In this document: positions 21,223-21,708 of the stretch, one piece after another
Numbering within the stretch: the first letter of the stretch is position 1
Layout of the letters: each line of letters begins with the position of its first letter
IMG/VR virus record: IMGVR_UViG_3300009184_000247
Location: 1 to 21,708 of that record
Length of the DNA: 21,708 nt
Origin: a virus
Strand: one strand, 5' to 3'
Program-made: the position numbers and the translations under genes
Notes under the pieces: model-generated
What the model was told of the DNA's origin: nothing
Database searches by the model: none
Seen by the model: only the letters and a program-made list of their open reading frames with translations

Positions 21223-21261
21223 GAGCGTTTGCCTGCAAAAAACGGGAGCGTTTGCCTGCAA
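21223..21261 (+). repeat. 16-bp direct repeat just after the primase-helicase stop
   Basis: GAGCGTTTGCCTGCAA occurs at 21223-21238 and 21246-21261, identical, with a 23-bp period. It begins 2 bases after the stop codon and precedes the GC-rich island. It contains the small dyad TTGCCTGCAA. Confidence 0.85.
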
Positions 21262-21282
21262 GAATTAAAACAAACTGGTAAT

Positions 21283-21430
21283 GGGCGGGTCATACGCGCA
21301 GGCGCGCGCGTACGCGGGCGGGCGCATGGGCGCGCAGGCGCGCGCGTAGGCCAGGGCGGGCAGGCAGGCGCGGCGGCGGCAGGGCGCCCAGAATGGCGCA
21401 GGGCGGGCGATTGTGGCCGAGGTAATACAT
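21283..21430. other. Very GC-rich, G-skewed non-coding island
   Basis: I count 99 G/C in the 120 bases 21301-21420 (about 82%), against a genome in the 40s. The plus strand is richer in G than C. GGGCGGG occurs at 21283, 21316, 21354 and 21401, and again at 21544 in the terminator. Long alternating purine-pyrimidine runs occur (21291-21300, 21302-21316, 21338-21348). The only open frame has a TTG start and a Gly/Arg/Ala low-complexity product, so I treat it as non-coding. It lies between convergent operons. Confidence 0.85.
21295..21348. repeat. 18-bp direct repeat in the GC-rich island
   Basis: CGCGCAGGCGCGCGCGTA occurs at 21295-21312 and 21331-21348, identical, with a 36-bp period. Both copies contain alternating GC runs prone to left-handed DNA and can form short hairpins. 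Confidence 0.85.
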
Positions 21431-21452
21431 AGGCAGCAGCGCAGGCGATCGC

Positions 21453-21480
21453 AGCGCCTAGGGCGCTTTAAATTGTTTTA
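21453..21480 (+). terminator. Probable terminator of the replication operon
   Basis: AGCGCC (21453-21458), loop TAG, GGCGCT (21462-21467) is a perfect 6-bp stem followed by TTAAATTGTTTT. The T tract is interrupted, so it is weaker than the one at 163-186, but it is the first such site after the primase-helicase. Confidence 0.5.
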
Positions 21481-21523
21481 CAGTTTGCCAGGCGCAGCAG
21501 CCGCCCGCCAATAAATAGGCAAT

Positions 21524-21546
21524 AAAAAACCCGGCACATGGCCGGG
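21524..21546 (-). terminator. Rho-independent terminator of the right-edge minus-strand genes
   Basis: On the minus strand CCCGGC (complement of 21541-21546), a 5-nt loop and GCCGGG (complement of 21530-21535) are followed by six Ts (complement of 21524-21529). It lies 20 bp after the stop of the small minus-strand ORF, which supports that ORF's operon. Confidence 0.8.
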
Positions 21547-21565
21547 CGGGTTAATTAAAGCGGGT

Positions 21566-21628
21566 TTATAGATCTAATATCTCGGCAATTAACAGGGCAA
21601 TCACAAGGCCGCAGGCGATTGCGATCAT
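21566..21628 (-). CDS. 20-aa hydrophobic peptide
   Basis: MIAIACGLVIALLIAEILDL is almost wholly one membrane helix. Its start overlaps the stop of the partial upstream gene by ATGA and its own stop is followed by a strong minus-strand terminator. Position and coupling make it look like a real tiny gene, but 20 residues are too few to judge by composition. Confidence 0.45.
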   Translation of the reverse strand: MIAIACGLVIALLIAEILDL

Positions 21629-21708
21629 AAGCGCCGCGCTTTTTCTACGGTGCCATTCACTAAGCGGGCAAAATTCTTAGCCTTGTACGCGTTACTAAAG
21701 CGGCGGCA
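21625..21708 (-). CDS. C-terminal end of a minus-strand gene (partial)
   Basis: An open frame of 27 codons enters from the right edge and ends in TGA at 21625-21627 with a basic tail (NAYKAKNFARLVNGTVEKARRL). No family can be named from so little. It is coupled by ATGA to the 20-aa peptide and shares its terminator. Confidence 0.5.
   Translation of the reverse strand, partial: CRRFSNAYKAKNFARLVNGTVEKARRL

Noticed and set aside
21283-21407. G-quadruplex in the GC island
   Set aside because: GGGCGGG pairs are 33 to 47 bp apart and at most three G tracts lie within usual loop distance, so no canonical four-tract motif is seen.
21229-21432. 67-codon plus-strand frame in the GC island
   Set aside because: TTG start inside a repeat, no ribosome site, and a Gly/Arg/Ala product explained by base composition.
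21445-21452. GCGATCGC octamer suggesting a cyanobacterial HIP1 signature
   Set aside because: Only one copy was noticed, in a GC-rich island where it is expected by composition.

Overview
This window looks like part of a tailed-phage genome (or a prophage or metagenomic phage contig) with a short-tailed, P22-type virion. The signs are a head-completion protein like P22 gp4, a tail-hub or DNA-stabilisation protein like gp10, three successive DNA-ejection-type proteins, a lambda-type lysis cassette with a nested Rz/Rz1 spanin pair, and a replication module built on a family A DNA polymerase. The spanins imply a Gram-negative host. Gene content and a GC level in the 40s by eye would fit a phage of freshwater Beta- or Gammaproteobacteria, but that host guess is inference. 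No integrase, repressor, tRNA, CRISPR array or insertion sequence was seen.

Layout. (1) Plus strand, 1-8378: end of a structural gene, strong terminator, beta-rich structural protein, small protein, gp4-like, gp10-like, tail fibre-like protein, a cupin-SET fusion, then three ejection or internal virion proteins. (2) Plus strand, 8382-9641: lysis cassette (membrane/coiled-coil protein, holin candidate, i-spanin with an embedded o-spanin, lambda R-type endolysin), chained by ATGA overlaps. (3) Plus strand, 9693-11026: calcineurin-like phosphoesterase and SprT-like metalloprotease. (4) 11027-11367: AT-rich non-coding region (27% GC over 11041-11280 by hand count), full of direct repeats and palindromes, lying between convergent operons. 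(5) Minus strand, 14930 down to 11368: an operon of 14 genes, mostly tiny and ATGA-coupled. It starts with a VRR-NUC nuclease and an SNF2-type helicase, and later includes DUF3310 (T7 gp1.7-like), a secreted three-repeat protein, a Cys4 protein and small membrane proteins. (6) 14931-15003: a 73-bp divergent intergenic segment with two overlapping extended -10 promoters. (7) Plus strand, 15004-21220: Cas4/RecB-like DUF2800 nuclease, a DUF-type protein that may bind ssDNA, a structured leader with a 22-codon ORF, DNA polymerase, and a primase-helicase. (8) 21221-21565: a very GC-rich, repeat-bearing island between convergent genes. (9) Minus strand at the right edge: a 20-aa membrane peptide and a partial gene, followed by a strong minus-strand terminator.

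How the genes work together. The left half builds the tail, ejects DNA and lyses the host. The right half processes and copies DNA (primase-helicase, polymerase with 3'-5' exonuclease, Cas4-like and VRR-NUC nucleases, SNF2 ATPase). The least explained items are the cupin-SET fusion, the two repeat-rich non-coding regions, the hairpin leader of the polymerase and the secreted repeat protein.
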